Source: Xanthoparmelia taractica (Eukaryota > Ascomycota > Lecanoromycetes > Lecanorales > Parmeliaceae). From it: a DNA stretch of 64,000 nt. Below the pieces are notes generated by a model. It ran no database searches. It was not told where the DNA came from and saw only the letters and a program-made list of their open reading frames with translations. Position numbers and translations under genes: made by a program. Of this stretch, positions 11,923-23,614 are shown in pieces. Positions within the stretch are counted from its first letter, which is position 1; every line of letters begins with the position of its first letter. The DNA lies in assembly GCA_033085395.1 (NCBI GenBank), contig JANQBS010000136.1, positions 1 to 64,000 of the forward strand, written 5' to 3'.

Positions 11923-13234
11923 TGGTTAAATTCTCCCAGGTTTTTATATAGCAATAGAAATGAGAAGAGGGGAACGGGGTGACGGGAAAGTAGTGCAAGA
12001 AATGACTAAAAAGGCTAAAGAAAACAAACACCTCCAATACTATCCGTTGACCATGGCCCCCACAATCGCATTGCCAACCCATCATAACTGCCGATGCATA
12101 TCACATCGTACATAACACTCCCAAAGCCTGCCTATACTGCATCTAACCCCCTTTGCCCCCTTTCCTTTCCTTTTCTTCCTTCCCACCTTCCCCTTTCCCC
12201 CCTTTCCCCCTTTCCCCCTTTCCCCTATTTGTTCTTTCCATCCCTCCCTCTATCCCCTTCACCTCTTTCCCCTATCCCCCTACATCTCCCCCTCAATCAC
12301 TTTCACGATCCCCTCTTCCGCCCTCCTCCCTCCGAACGAATAGACCGATAAACCAGCAAACCAAACTTTACTTCCCGGAGAGTTTTACCGCGGAGGGGAG
12401 GGGAGGGGAGGGCAGGCCATGGGAGGGCGGTAATGATGTGAAAGGAAGGAAGGGAAGGGAAGGGAAGGGAAGGGAAGGGAAGGGAAGGGTGTGGCAGATA
12501 GGTGCTGGTGGTGGTGAAGGAAAGGGAGGGAAGGGGAGGAGAGGGGGGATCCAGAGCATAGGAGGAGGAGAAGGAAGAAGAAGAGGAGGAGTGGATGTTG
12601 GGGAAGCGGTTGATGGTGCTAGTAGTTGAAGTGATGGTTTGAGCTGGATGCCGAAGGACGCGGCGGAGGAAGCAACGAAGGCCATTTACTGAGCATCTCC
12701 AGTAGCCAAGATAAAGATGAGTAGGTCCACCACCGGATTCGTGGAATAGCATCTTTGCCTACAAACATACATGTGGACGATTGGTTCTTATGTATCTATC
12801 TCATTGAGAATTTGACTCGAAGCTTTGAGGGAGGTGAGATGCCACCTAGGTGGTGTCTTAGTTTAGTGGCATTGCAATCCCGCAACTTGATGTTGGAGGT
12901 TCAAAGATGCGGTTTTTAAGTTTCTGGATGTTGCGTTTTGATGTCGAAAGGAAGTGAGCGTGTGTCCTACCGGCATTAAGATGGAGCTGGCACTGCGGGC
13001 TTGTCTGTCTTATCTTGGTAGCGGAAAGGGGGTGAATTTATGCTCCAAAGAGATTGAGGTCAAGCCGCACTGCAGCTTGGTCTTTGCATCCCAGAAAACA
13101 ACCGAGCACCGCAGTGCACTGGGAAGTGTATTTGGAGCCTTCCGGTATGGAGTAGGCCACTTAAGGAAATGGCCTATGGCAAATTGAGGAAGGGGTTGAG
13201 GAAAGGTAATCTGGTGTGTGAAGTATATATATAT
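11923..13234. other. Convergent intergenic region, pyrimidine then purine rich
   Basis: Positions 12150-12320 are almost pure C/T runs on the plus strand, and 12390-12610 almost pure G/A. The long overlapping frames here, on both strands, are low-complexity artefacts of this composition. The 3' ends of the Rab escort gene and the cupin gene converge on it. Nothing recognisable is seen from 12750 to 13234. Confidence 0.6.
12393..12489. repeat. G-rich low-complexity tract with (GGGAA)n microsatellite
   Basis: 12393-12430 is built from GGGGA and GGGA words, and about 12448-12489 is a run of at least eight GGGAA units. Repeated GGG tracts at short spacing could form a G-quadruplex on the plus strand. 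Confidence 0.8.
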
Positions 13235-13987
13235 TCAATATTTTCCACTGGTATTGACCAGGCCGTTCTTCTCATTCTCCTCTTTTGGTCTCCGGCTCCA
13301 GTCCGGTGCCTCATCTTTCCCATTCTCTTCTTCTTCGTCGCCCTCTTCTTTGGTTTTGTGGACGCTCTGGGGATTGTGTTCGGCGGGGGAATAGATGGTA
13401 TAGAGTATCTGGGGTTGGTACTGTCAGCCTACGTCTTGTTATATATCGAAAAATGGTGTTGAATGAAAGAAGGCTACCAGAGGTGTGGGACCGGTATTGA
13501 CGAATTGATGCTGGGTACCAGCCGGCACAACCATGAGGTCTCCAGCTTTGACGTCCTGGTCTTTACCAGCAATAGTGGCCTTGCCGACTCCCGAGGTGAA
13601 GGTCAAGGCTTGGTCGACGGTATGAACCTAATCGATACAGCAGTCAGTCTCTGGACAAGGGCGCTTAGATGAATGAAGCCAGCAGTGAAGAAGCAAGAAC
13701 AGACGGACCTCATCTCCAATATCCCCACCAACAGGCACAGTCATGAGCACGACCTGCGAGTAGAGTCCCGTCCAGAGCACTCTCCGGAATTCACCTGACT
13801 TGGAGGGCAGAGCCGAGGTCATACCTGGGAAGTATACCATCTCATGTTTAGGGGGTCCAGAAGACATAGTGGGATCCTTGGCGGAGAGTAGTGCTGATTG
13901 TGTGAAGGCTCTTCTTCTTGCTGAGGTTACGGCGAGTCGTTTGGAAGAGTGAGCGAGAATGATTCGAGGAATAGCAATTCTGAGCAT
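13235..13987 (-). CDS. Small cupin-domain protein
   Basis: Exons 13987-13709, 13627-13478 and 13408-13235 give 200 codons plus stop, all in phase. After a basic leader, the core reads PVGGDIGDEVH across the first splice junction, then GKATIAGKDQDVKAGDLMVVP and GTQHQF. This is a single conserved cupin barrel with metal-binding type His/Glu positions. The tail is Glu/Lys rich. The first about 35 residues (Arg, Ser and Ala rich, almost no acids) look like a mitochondrial presequence; a second Met lies at about residue 41 (MSSGPPKHEM), so a cytosolic form is possible. The first donor is GTCCGT, weaker than usual. Substrate is not predictable: cupins of this type include sugar isomerase-like and storage or dioxygenase-like members. 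It is divergent from the xylose reductase gene. Confidence 0.8.
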
Positions 13988-14758
13988 TATTGTTCAGTTA
14001 TAGCAGAATAATTGAATGAAGCTTTGACCACGATGAGATGCGTGCATGGAGAATGACGTCCATGAATGAATTCCTTCTAGCGGCCCCTTCCCCCCCCTTC
14101 TTCCCCCCCCCCCTCCTGCGGGGATTTAAGTTCCCACGTTGGCCTCATATTCATTATTTCCTGACTCTCTGTTCAAATCATATCTCCATACCTCAGGCTC
14201 TGAAGTCGTTTGTGACTCGTTATTCCATTGTGATTGAGAGCAAGAAGCACGACGAAATCCTCACTCCACCCCGACCAAGCCCTAATCTAATCCCAACTTA
14301 GCCGAAGTCAGAGATCTACTGTATCTACCGTATGAATCGGATGGACAAGTACGAAAGAGGCAACCATTTTAGTTTGTGATTTGGCAGCGAATATACCCAT
14401 TATAAGGTAAGGTTACTTCAACTATCGTATTTCGAACAAGGCAACTTGGTCGAGGAGAATTGAATCCATCGACCAAATCTGCGATGACTAGGTAAGGTAG
14501 GTATAATCAACTCGTGATGAAGAAGGAAGGTGTAGCGAGCGGACATGCTCCTTTCCGTTTGTGCCGTTCCCACGCTTGCTCAACGATCTCAACAATGCCA
14601 GCGCCGTCTTCAAGATCGGGCGACCGCTGGAGACCACTGGCCATCACCTCGGGAATAGGAGCATATAAGCAGTCGAAGATGCCTCTAATACTATGCAATC
14701 TACAACTACAGTCACACCGTCTTCACCAAAAGTTGTCTGTTCCTGCCCGCGACTAAGA
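13988..14758. promoter_or_regulatory. Divergent promoter region, cupin and xylose reductase
   Basis: Contains C-rich tracts at about 14085-14115 and a TATA-like GCATATAAGC at 14661-14670, about 90 bases before the reductase ATG. No open frame here looks coding. Confidence 0.5.
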
Positions 14759-15833
14759 ATGGCAACACCTCCAGCTACACCCACACTGAAGCTCAACAGC
14801 GGCTATGGAATGCCCCTTGTTGGCTTCGGCACCTACCAGATCCCCAAAGACGTCTGCCCAGACACCGTCTACAATGCCATTAAAGCTGGCTACCGTCTGC
14901 TAGACGGCGCATGCGGTACACTCGTTACTTAGAACGATGTCCCACGACACAACTAACATCTCAATGCCAGATTATGGCAACGAATTCGAGGTCGGCCTCG
15001 GTGTCTCTCGTGCCATAAACGAGGGCCTCGTCACTCGCTCTGAACTCTTCATTGTCTCCAAACTGTGGAACACCTTCCATGACCCCGAGCGCGTTGGCCC
15101 CATCTGCAAACGTCAGCTTCAAGACTGGAACATTGACTACTTCGACCTTTACCTCATCCACTTCCCCATTGCCTACGAATATGTTGACCCGGCCGTCAAG
15201 TACCCGCCCAAATATGACTCCAAGCCAAGCAAGGTATCAATTCAGCAAACCTGGACGGCGATGGAAGGATTGGTTAAGGAGGGGCTGACAAGGAGCATTG
15301 GGATTTGCAACTTCAATGGACAGCTGATTCTTGATATGCTACGCTATGCGGAGATCTTGCCCGCTGCTTTGCAGGTTGAGATTCACCCTTATCTCGCACA
15401 ACTTGGTCTCACCAATTTTGCGCAAAAGAACAACATCGCCGTCACAGGCTACTGGTCCTTTGGTCCTGGCTCTGCGCAAGAGCTGGCCCAACAAACCTTG
15501 ACCGACAAACCACCTCTGCTGTTCGAAAACACCACCATCACGAAGATCGCCGAGAAATACGGGAAGACGGCTGCGCAGGTTCTGCTGCGGTGGAGCGTAC
15601 AGCGCAACATCTGTGTTATCCCGAAGACCAACAATCCGGACAGGCTGAAGCAAAACATGGACCTTTTTGACTTTAACCTTTCTCGGGATGAGATTAGCGA
15701 GATTAACGGCCTCAACCGTAACTTAAGGTTCAACGACCCTCTTCACGTAGGTGTACTTTATGTATCCTCCATGCGCTGATAGAATGAGCTGACTGTTATA
15801 TAGTACGGCATTGATCAGCCGATCCACGTGTAG
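14759..15833 (+). CDS. xyl1: NAD(P)H-dependent D-xylose reductase (aldo-keto reductase)
   Basis: Exons 14759-14915, 14971-15746 and 15804-15833 give 320 codons plus stop, the usual length of fungal xylose reductases. The AKR catalytic tetrad is visible: Asp49 (LLDGAC), Tyr54 (DYGNE), Lys83 (VSKLW) and His116 (YLIHFP). The coenzyme segment IPKTNNPDRLKQN near the C-terminus has Thr where many relatives have Ser. The last exon encodes only nine residues, YGIDQPIHV, the normal family ending; without this exon the protein would end in an unrelated tail. The enzyme reduces D-xylose and other aldoses to the polyol in the cytosol. An in-frame start 22 codons upstream exists, but MATPPATP fits the family better. 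Intact. Confidence 0.93.
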
Positions 15834-17622
15834 ATTGAGAAAAGATTCTTACCTTGTTGGACAATTTGCAAAGCTGCTGCAGCGGGTTTGGCGTTGAATA
15901 TAGATCTCTTTGACGTCTGAATGATAGTAATTGTTGATGCTTGGATTACTTTATGCAAAATCGTGTTCACGCTTCCGGTTATACTCCGAATCTGAAACCG
16001 TCTGGTCGTGTTCGTGGCCCTGTACACAAGGCTAAGTGCAACGCATTCTGAGAACTCGCAACTTTCTTACCATGCAGCAAGCCATCCAGTCTATGGATCC
16101 TTTCCTTTCGCGATAGCCTTTCAAATTTGGTTAAAAGCCCAATTTCACATATATACGATGTATTTGGCGTAGAAAGCTCAGATGTTGCAGATTGCTCGAA
16201 GCAGCTAGCTACCAGACACGCGCAACCCTTGATGACGGGAACATATTTGAGAAGGAGGATTTCAGAACCATATGGTTCCGATGCCCAGCAGGAAAAGAAA
16301 GTTTTGCTCTTTATCGTCTATGATACACTATTGTATGTTTTGGAATGCAGAATACGGGCTCCGTCTAGACTAGACTAGACTAGGCGTCTATGACCAAAAT
16401 CCCCACCAAGCTGCTAATCGCTCATGAATAAATGCACGCGCCAAACGGGTAGGCTCTTTAAATGAAGGTCGATAGTAAGAGAGGCGAGTCGGTCTGAGGT
16501 TGGCGACTTGAAAGATATCACGCCCACCGCGACGGTACTCGGACGACAGACGATTATCTTTATTGCTATACATTGGCGATTTAAAAGGGTGATGCGAGCG
16601 GGGGCGGGTGGATACCTAAGGCATCATGTGGTGACAACAGAAATGGATGCTTGAATGTATTGGTGCTCTCCAGTGTGTTGGGGAATTTGTGGAGACGTTG
16701 CCGCTCGAGATGCTTTTATTAATAGACTGCTTTGCACGAGCAGCAGACTGGATGACTGGAGACGGAAGGGGTGGGGGTTAGAAGAAGAGGTGGCGCCACG
16801 CTATAGTCGCACTCTCTAACTGTGCATCAAACAGTAAGTATAATCTATCCCGAAGACCTCAAGAGTGTATTTAATATAAAGGTTAAAGAAGCTATCAGAC
16901 AAACAAAATCTGAAGACTTCCTGAATCTGTGAAAGTTTGATTTTAGGTTTCTAAAAGTCCTGTACTTTAGATGGTTTAGGCGGCGTACTTTGCGTGGCCC
17001 ACCTCTTTCTTCACCCATCCTGGAAGGGAAGGGAGACCGGCAAGGGGAAGTATAGCGAGCATAGTAGAGGGCAAGTCAGACGGGATAGGGCTGAGGATTT
17101 TCCCAAGCTTTAGCTGCGTTTATTCATTTCCACCAAAGGATTACATGCATAACGTCTTTCTCGTCCTATCACCGTTATCACACAGTCACTCGGAACGGAA
17201 CCTGCATCAAGATCGGAGACTAACTCTGTTTTGGCGAAAAGGTATCCCCCGAGTGATGAAGATGTAAGATAGACCTCGACAAGCAAGGAAAGTTTCCAAG
17301 ATCGAGTCGAGTCAGTAGGTCGAACGGTCGGATCTATCCCAGCCTCTACTTCTGCTTTCGGCGACCTTGCTATATTTACCTTTGAGATTTACATTAGTTA
17401 GATCTTGTTGTGCAATAGTGGATCTTCCGACATGCCTCGGACCCAGAGACGTTGGGACCCTTTGATGACCAAGTGTACTCTGTTGTTAATATATGACAAT
17501 CTCCCAAGCATCTTTCTCTTCAGTTTCCTACCTTTCTGAGGCCTTGCGAGCTGCCACCGTACTCCCCTTGCTTGTTTCTCCTAATCTGGCTATTACTCAA
17601 CGGCGGAGATCCCATTCTAGTC
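15834..17622. other. Intergenic, no gene seen
   Basis: Short open frames only, none with recognisable content. A short tandem CTAGA run lies at about 16366-16383. The right part probably holds the promoter of the UNC-93-like gene. Confidence 0.55.
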
Positions 17623-19442
17623 ATGTCCTGCACACATACCACGCAAGGCAGCTTGACTGCCCACCAGGCTTCAAAACCTGCTGGATTCGATGTATCTACT
17701 ACAAATCTCTATGATGCAGCACAAGCTTCAGGCGGTGGCCTCTATAAAGTCAAATCAGGTGCCGGTCAAAGCCTTGACAAAACCAGAAGTAAAGAGACAG
17801 AACCAATGCCAGCCACTAGCATCCTTGCTCCGCCCACAAGTCGCCCCAAATTGAGACGACGACACACTTCCGACTCCCGCCTTGGCTCCGTCTTCCACTA
17901 TGCCGGAACACGCAGTGGAGAAAGGAGAGGATCTAGGACCTCAGATAACCTCCAACCCAACGCCGAAAGCGCTGCAGACTCATCACAAGATGAGAAAAAG
18001 TCAACTCGAAAGGGGTGGGGCTATAAACCAGTAAACTTCGGCGGCGTGCATTTCCCTGCTTTCAAGTCCCCCTCTGCCCAGCTCACTCTTCTTGGACTCG
18101 TCTTCTGCTTCGGTCCTGGCCTTTTTTGCATGCTGAACGGTCTTGGCGGGGGCGGCTTGGCCAATCCTGTCCCATCGAATGACGCGCTAGTCGCCAATAA
18201 TATCGCGATTGCTCTTGTCGGATTCTTCGCTGGTCCTATTGTCAGCAAGCTGGGGTTTCGCATCTCGATGAGCCTTGGTGGATTTGGCTATGTGCTCTAT
18301 ACGTCCAGTCTACTCACATACCAAATCACCGGAAATGGCCCATTCCTGATCACTTCTGGTGCTGTACTGGGTGTCTTATGTTCCTTACTCTGGACCGCTC
18401 AGGGAGCCATGTTGATGTCCTACCCCTTACCAAGGTATAAGGGCAGGTACACCTCTTACGTGTGGACCATCTTCAACGTGGGCGCGGCTGGCGCCAGCTT
18501 GGTAAGTTCCGACCATCTAAAGAGCATAGCGATCGCTGGTTTACTTTGTGCTGTAAGATTGTCCTAGTCCAAAATCTCCACTCCTCCTCTGGCAGTATAT
18601 CCAATGTCACGTACGTCCTCGTTATCTCTCTGACCGCCCTCTCCTTCCTCCTCGCCATGTTCGTCTGCAACGCCAAAGATATTGAACGCGCCGATGGCTC
18701 TCACGTCGTGCTGCCGGAAAAAGTCGGCTGGACAAGCGGAACTGTCAATCTGATGCGCCGACTCAAAACGGACATGTACATCATCGCTTTCTTCCCTCTC
18801 TTCTTCTCCTCAAACTACTTCTTCCCCTACCAGCTCAACGACATCAACCTCGCCGTCTTCAACGTCCGCACACGCGCGCTCAACAACACTCTGTTCTAGG
18901 CCAGCGAAATCCCAGGTGCTTATGCAGCAGGCTACACCCTGGATGCAAAATTACTGAATCGACCAACTCGCGTCAAAGTCGCACTTGGCGGCCTCCTCCT
19001 CACCGTAATGAGTATCTGGGGCAGCGGCTATGCCTGGCAAACCAAGTATACGCGCCCTCAGACATCTTCCCCAAACTTTGTCAAAGTCGATCTCACCGAC
19101 CCGGAATATATCGCGCCCATGTTCCTGATGATCGCCTACGGCTTCTTCGACGGCGTCTGGCAAACGAGCATCTATTGGTTCATGGGTGTACTCGCCGACA
19201 ATAGTTCCACGGCCTCAGTTGCCGATTTTACGGGGTTCTTTAAGAGCCTGCAGTCTGTGGGTGCGGCCGTGGCTTGGAAGCTAAATAACCTCAAGAGTCC
19301 GTTTATGGTTGACTTGTGCGTCACATGAGGGATCTTGGTAGGGAGTTTACTGTGTGCGGCACCGATGCTTATGGTGAAGATTAAGAATATCGATCTCATT
19401 GATGGGGAGAAACAGGAGTATGATGAGGAGCGGGACGGCTAG
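17623..19442 (+). pseudogene. UNC-93-like major facilitator protein with two Trp-to-stop changes
   Basis: Exon 1 is about 17623-18501 and exon 2 is 18558-19442, with a clean GTAAGT donor and frame-preserving intron. A hydrophilic Arg/Ser-rich leader of about 135 residues precedes a 10-12 segment transporter core. Recognisable blocks include CFGPGLFCMLNGLGGGG, SLLWTAQGAMLMSYP, FNVRTRALNN and WQTSIYWFMG. The frame continues to 19442 but is broken by TAG at 18897-18899 (after ALNNTLF) and TGA at 19326-19328 (between DLCVT and GILVGS). Relatives usually have Trp at both sites, so each is one G-to-A step from TGG. Conserved sequence continues across both sites, arguing against hidden introns. Truncation at the first stop would remove roughly the last four membrane segments. 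The start is uncertain because an upstream in-frame extension to 17572 exists. Confidence 0.8.
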
Positions 19443-20396
19443 TTGGTATAGCCTTGCGAAGATGGATGAGTCGACACGCTCAAGCATGGAGACAATCGAT
19501 TTTCGCCAAGCCGAGTCTTTAGCGTGTGTGGCATTTGTAGGGTCGGCATTTGATTTCAGCAATAGATCTCATGTTTTTCGCCCTCGCTTTCAAATAGAAA
19601 TTCATGCACATTCAGTGTCATAGCCCGAAAATTTTGAAAATATCACACCCGCTCTAAGCGCGATGACATTACCATTGACGCGTAGGAGGAGAAGGAAGAG
19701 TCCAGCGAGGCCATGACTACGATAGTGTATGACGAAGCGTTCGTTAACCGCCTCAAGCTTCCTCAACACCGCGAATGTCGAACCCCGTTGGCCTTTTGTA
19801 CAGCTTCAAAGGTCTCGAAACCTCGAGCACGTGCAGGCTTTGGGCGAGATATACTTCGGTTCGAAGCGAAGGATCGTCTATAAGACCTATCTAAGTCTCT
19901 CTAACTATATAGTCTAAATTCATCTAATGACGTAGTCTAGATCTGTTTAGCTATATATCTAAAGTTCGTTGTCTCGCTTCCCTAAGTACATACTCGGGTA
20001 GTTGTCTTTACTCGTCGTTGCTATATATATCGTTACTTTATTTTCTTTCTTCTAGCTTCCGCGAAGCTAATTAGCTATCGCTTAAGAGCTTTCGTTACCC
20101 AGCTCGACGCAAGGCTTTCGTTACTTATTACTATAAGGCTTTCGTATAATATTAACGCTAAATAAGAAATCCGTTCTAATCACTAGAATTCGCGCGATCC
20201 GATTGTATAATCTCTTATAAATATAAGTAACGAATAGTTTATAATTACTAAAAATCCTAATTATATACTAGCGATAGGGCTGAGTAGTGTCAAATTTCAA
20301 TATCGCCCGCTTTTAATTCGATTAGCGTCAAGAATAAATCTACGTTTATATTGCAAGTCTAGCGACTCTTATTACGAGAATAAGATAATTGAACGC
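19443..20396. other. AT-rich, RIP-like intergenic block
   Basis: From about 19860 the composition changes abruptly to AT-rich sequence full of TAA, TTA and TATA words. No coding frame or recognisable repeat family was seen. It directly follows the UNC-93-like pseudogene. Confidence 0.6.
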
Positions 20397-20401
20397 CTAA
20401 A

Positions 20402-20555
20402 TGTTATGGAATATTTGATCATATGGACGTATGGCTGGCCATGACTAGCCTTGGCGCTCGCTTCTCCATACTTAGCTGGCGCACACACACTTAGATCAAT
20501 TAACAATTCATCCACCACACTTATTATTCATTATATTAGTAGTTGATCCTTAACA
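20402..20555. mobile_element. Solo LTR (154 bp) with 5-bp target-site duplication
   Basis: The sequence begins TGTTATGG and ends CCTTAACA, the inverted TGTTA/TAACA termini typical of retrotransposon LTRs. It is flanked by CTAAA at 20397-20401 and CTAAA at 20556-20560, a perfect 5-bp target duplication. No internal retrotransposon sequence remains, so LTR-LTR recombination has probably removed it. Its base composition is normal inside an AT-rich block, so it looks younger than the RIP of its surroundings or escaped it because of its short length. Short TGTT...AACA LTRs are common in Ty1/copia elements, but the superfamily is not proven. Confidence 0.8.
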
Positions 20556-20560
20556 CTAAA

Positions 20561-22046
20561 ATAATAAAACTATTGGGGAAAGGCGTTCAGAAGATTATTA
20601 TAGATTATATAAGTTAGGATTAAGGATGCATTAGCGATTATAGAGCGATTTACTCTACCACTTAATAAAAGAGGATCCTGCTTTCAGCCTTTCAGGGTCC
20701 TCGATATGGGAAAGTGCACGTGCAGTTAGGTTTTTGCATGTGGGCAGAGTGCAGATAAGGAATCGCCCTTATGCGGGTTACAGTTCGGAACTTCGGCTCG
20801 ACAGGGTTAGAAAGTTTAGTACATATGCTGAGCCTATCCGTTTCTATCTCGAATGAGATCTACGTATATACTAAATATATACGTTCTATCGTTATAATAT
20901 TCTAAGTATATTTTTTTAGTTATTAGCATTAGAATAGGGGGCCCCTCCGATAAAAGCCGTTGAAAGATCGCCGAAGACTAATTAAACTAGGGTTTAAGGT
21001 TGAAGAATTAGGGTTAGATTACTTTAAATTTCTATCAGCATATGCTAAGCATAAGCCCCGAAACCTCCGTTCTGCCCCCCCCACCCCCCAACACCGATGA
21101 GTCGCATATGCTTTACGAAGTACGTATTTCTACCAAGTACCCCTGGCGAGTTTGAGTCTTACCCTGCCGAGCGGTATACCGGCATTATCCTCCGTTCTTA
21201 CCCTACTTCTACCGCCGTTGTTGCTGTTCCTTTCTATTCCTACTTTGCTTACTAAGTACTTTACAATATGTACTTTGCTTACAGTATATCTTACCTTACA
21301 GTACATAAGATCTAAGAGGGGCGGCTTGCTGGGCTCAAGGAGGAGGAGGAGGAGGAGGAGGAGGAGGAAGAGGACAGGAAGGTCCATCCGCCCCGCTATA
21401 CTTTCCCGTGCTTGGTCTCACCGCCATAGCGAAATGGTTTGCACCATTCCCTTATACTGCAAACGCTCTTCCCCCGCCACATCGCTTTGCCTTCCGTACG
21501 CGTTGACTCCATCTGATCATTCATCCTCACCCGGCTTACTCTGCAACCCAATGAACCGCCAAAACAACTTTGGTCTGCATCCGAGGAGTTCTAAAAAAGT
21601 TGAATCCGGTGCAGTACGACAACCTGAAGTCTGCTGAATACATATAATCAAGACAACTTATCTAACCAATCAGAAGGCGTAAAGTACACGCTGTGCAGCG
21701 AGAGATGTCTTCTGTACTGTATTCACCGCTTTCCGTCTGCCTTTATACGTATTGCCACATCCATGATGGGGTGACCATTCGCTCTGCTGGGATGGGCATT
21801 CTACTGCGTGGTAGCTTGCAGATCGAAGAATCCTAACTGTTGCTTAGCGTAGACTTACCGATGCAAGGGCAGTCAGCTTTTCACGAGCAAAAACGTCTAT
21901 ATAAACAAGTCCTTTCTTCAGCAATTGAGAGGAAGCATCAATCAGCTGCTTCAACAGTCTCGAATCCAAGGGTCTTCATCTCTTCCACCACCTCCTCCTT
22001 ACGACCACTCAGCCCATCTTACATCTTCAACCCAAGGTCCTCAACA
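20561..22046. other. Intergenic with mixed AT-rich debris and promoter of the cyclase gene
   Basis: AT-rich to about 21060, with a non-mutated patch at about 20665-20830, then normal composition. A C-run lies at about 21076-21089. A TATA box (TATATAAA, 21898-21905) sits about 140 bases before the cyclase ATG and downstream of an in-frame upstream ATG-like extension, which supports the start chosen at 22047. Confidence 0.5.
21338..21373. repeat. (AGG)n microsatellite
   Basis: About nine AGG units followed by AAGAGG. The Arg-rich and Leu-rich frames that cross it on the two strands are composition artefacts. Confidence 0.85.
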
Positions 22047-23614
22047 ATGGCACCAATCGCTATCGAGACCATGACCGGCGCCCGAACCGTCGAGCCCTCT
22101 GGTCCAACTCTCAAGCTCAAGGCCAAGCCCATCAAGGCTGATCCAACCATTGATACCACCCCTAACGGCTACAGCTGCTCCGGCAGCCTTGAAATCGCCC
22201 ACACATACCAATTCGTCGATAGCGTCTTCAATCAAGGCAACCCTGAGCTAGCGAACATGTACAAGGATTACAAGCGTGTCTTGGCTATTGTCGACCACAA
22301 TGTCTTCGATTTGTACGAAGAAAAGATGAACGAGTACTTCAACAGCCATGGTGTCGAGCCCACCTTGCACCGTGCCGTTGTTAGTGAGGACAACAAGAGC
22401 GTCGATAACATGCTACAGTACTGCCAGTACATGACCGACTTTGGTATCCTTCGACGGGAGCCAGTGCTCGTCATTGGAGGAGGTCTCATTACCGATGTTG
22501 TTGGGTAAGCAACATCCTCTCCAAGCACCTAACGTCTCTTCGGACCCTCCACTAACAACGTGCTAAGCTTCTCGTGCCTCATCTACCGCCGCACAACTCG
22601 CTACATCCGAGTCCCACCACCCTCGTCGGCCTCATCGATGCCTCGGTCTCCAATCGTGTCGCCGTCAACTTCAATGGTCTCAAGAACCGCATCGGTGGCT
22701 ACCACGAGCCCGTCTCCACCATCATCAACCGCACCTTCTTGAGCACCATTCCCAGAGCAGAAATTCGCAACGGTATCGCCGAACTCATAAAGATATTCTG
22801 CACCACCCACTACGATAAGTACGCCATGCTCGAAGAGTTCGGCCCCGCACTCATCGACACCAAATTCGCCACGGTCGACAACCCAAGCGGTACCCTAGAA
22901 CGCAACGCTAAAGACATTGTCCAACAAGGCATCCTCAGCGTCCTTGAGTACGAGATTCCAAACTCCCGCGAGCAAACCCTCAACCGAGTCATGTACTTTG
23001 GCCACACCTGGTCTCCTGTCCTCGAGCTAGCCGCCAAACCCGAGCTCCTCCACGGCCACGCCATCTCGATCGACATGGCCTACTCCGCCACCCTCTCCAA
23101 CCTCCTAGGCTTCCTCCCCCCGGCATCCTACGTCCGCCTCCTCGGTCTCTTCTCCAAACTCGGCCTCGCCCTCGACCATCCCGAATTCACCCTGGAGCTC
23201 CTCAAAGCGGCCACCGACGCCACCACCAAGACCCGCGACGGTAAACTGCGCGCCCCCTTGCCCACCGCCAATCTCGGCACCCACGTCATCCTTCCCAGCG
23301 TCGAGTGGAAAGATCTCGCCGCCGCTTGGGAATCGCACAAGAAAGTGGTGCGAGAGCTGCCCCGCTGGGGTCTCGGTGTCGACGCTACGATCGATATTCG
23401 TGTTGGGGCCGACGAAGACTGGTGCCAGTGCCAGCATGCGGACCCGACGGAGATTGATGCGTTGAAGAAGGAGGTAGTAATCGACGAGGTGGTACTGAAG
23501 CGGGAAACGAAGGGTGAGGTGAAGGATGGGCAGGAGTCGAAGACGGCGATGGTGAGCACGGTAGAGATTAGCGAGGAGCATATTCCTAGGGGCACCGGGT
23601 GGTATGGTGATTAG
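22047..23614 (+). pseudogene. Sugar-phosphate cyclase (EEVS/DDG-synthase type, dehydroquinate synthase fold) with a 1-base frameshift
   Basis: Exon 1 is 22047-22504 and exon 2 starts at 22568 (GTAAGC donor, CTAAG acceptor). Exon 1 ends in the NAD-binding region (VLVIGGGLITDVVG). Exon 2 starts FSCLIYRRTTRYIRVP in one frame and then continues TTLVGLIDASVSNRVAVNF one base out of phase, so one base is missing at about 22614-22616. From there the frame is open to 23614, with GYHEP, RNGIAELIK, FGHTWSP and LLHGHAISIDMA. Fungal relatives make 2-epi-5-epi-valiolone or the deoxygadusol precursor of mycosporines from sedoheptulose 7-phosphate. I cannot tell these two activities apart by eye. The methyltransferase and ATP-grasp partners of a mycosporine cluster are not adjacent. 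The lesion may be real or a sequencing error, since the rest looks conserved. The C-terminal about 40 residues are low-complexity Glu/Lys rich. Confidence 0.75.

Noticed and set aside
12153..12752. Several 100-158 codon frames on both strands
   Set aside because: They are Pro/Ser/Phe or Gly/Lys/Arg repeats produced by the pyrimidine/purine tract and overlap one another.
18860..18900. The TAG at 18897 as an intron acceptor (TTCTAG)
   Set aside because: The upstream sequence (FNVRTRALNN) is a conserved block of the family, so it should be exon, and the only nearby GT is GTCCGC with no frame-preserving result.
20985..21022. TTAGGGTT-like words suggesting an interstitial telomeric repeat
   Set aside because: TTAGGG occurs once, with degenerate neighbours and no tandem array.
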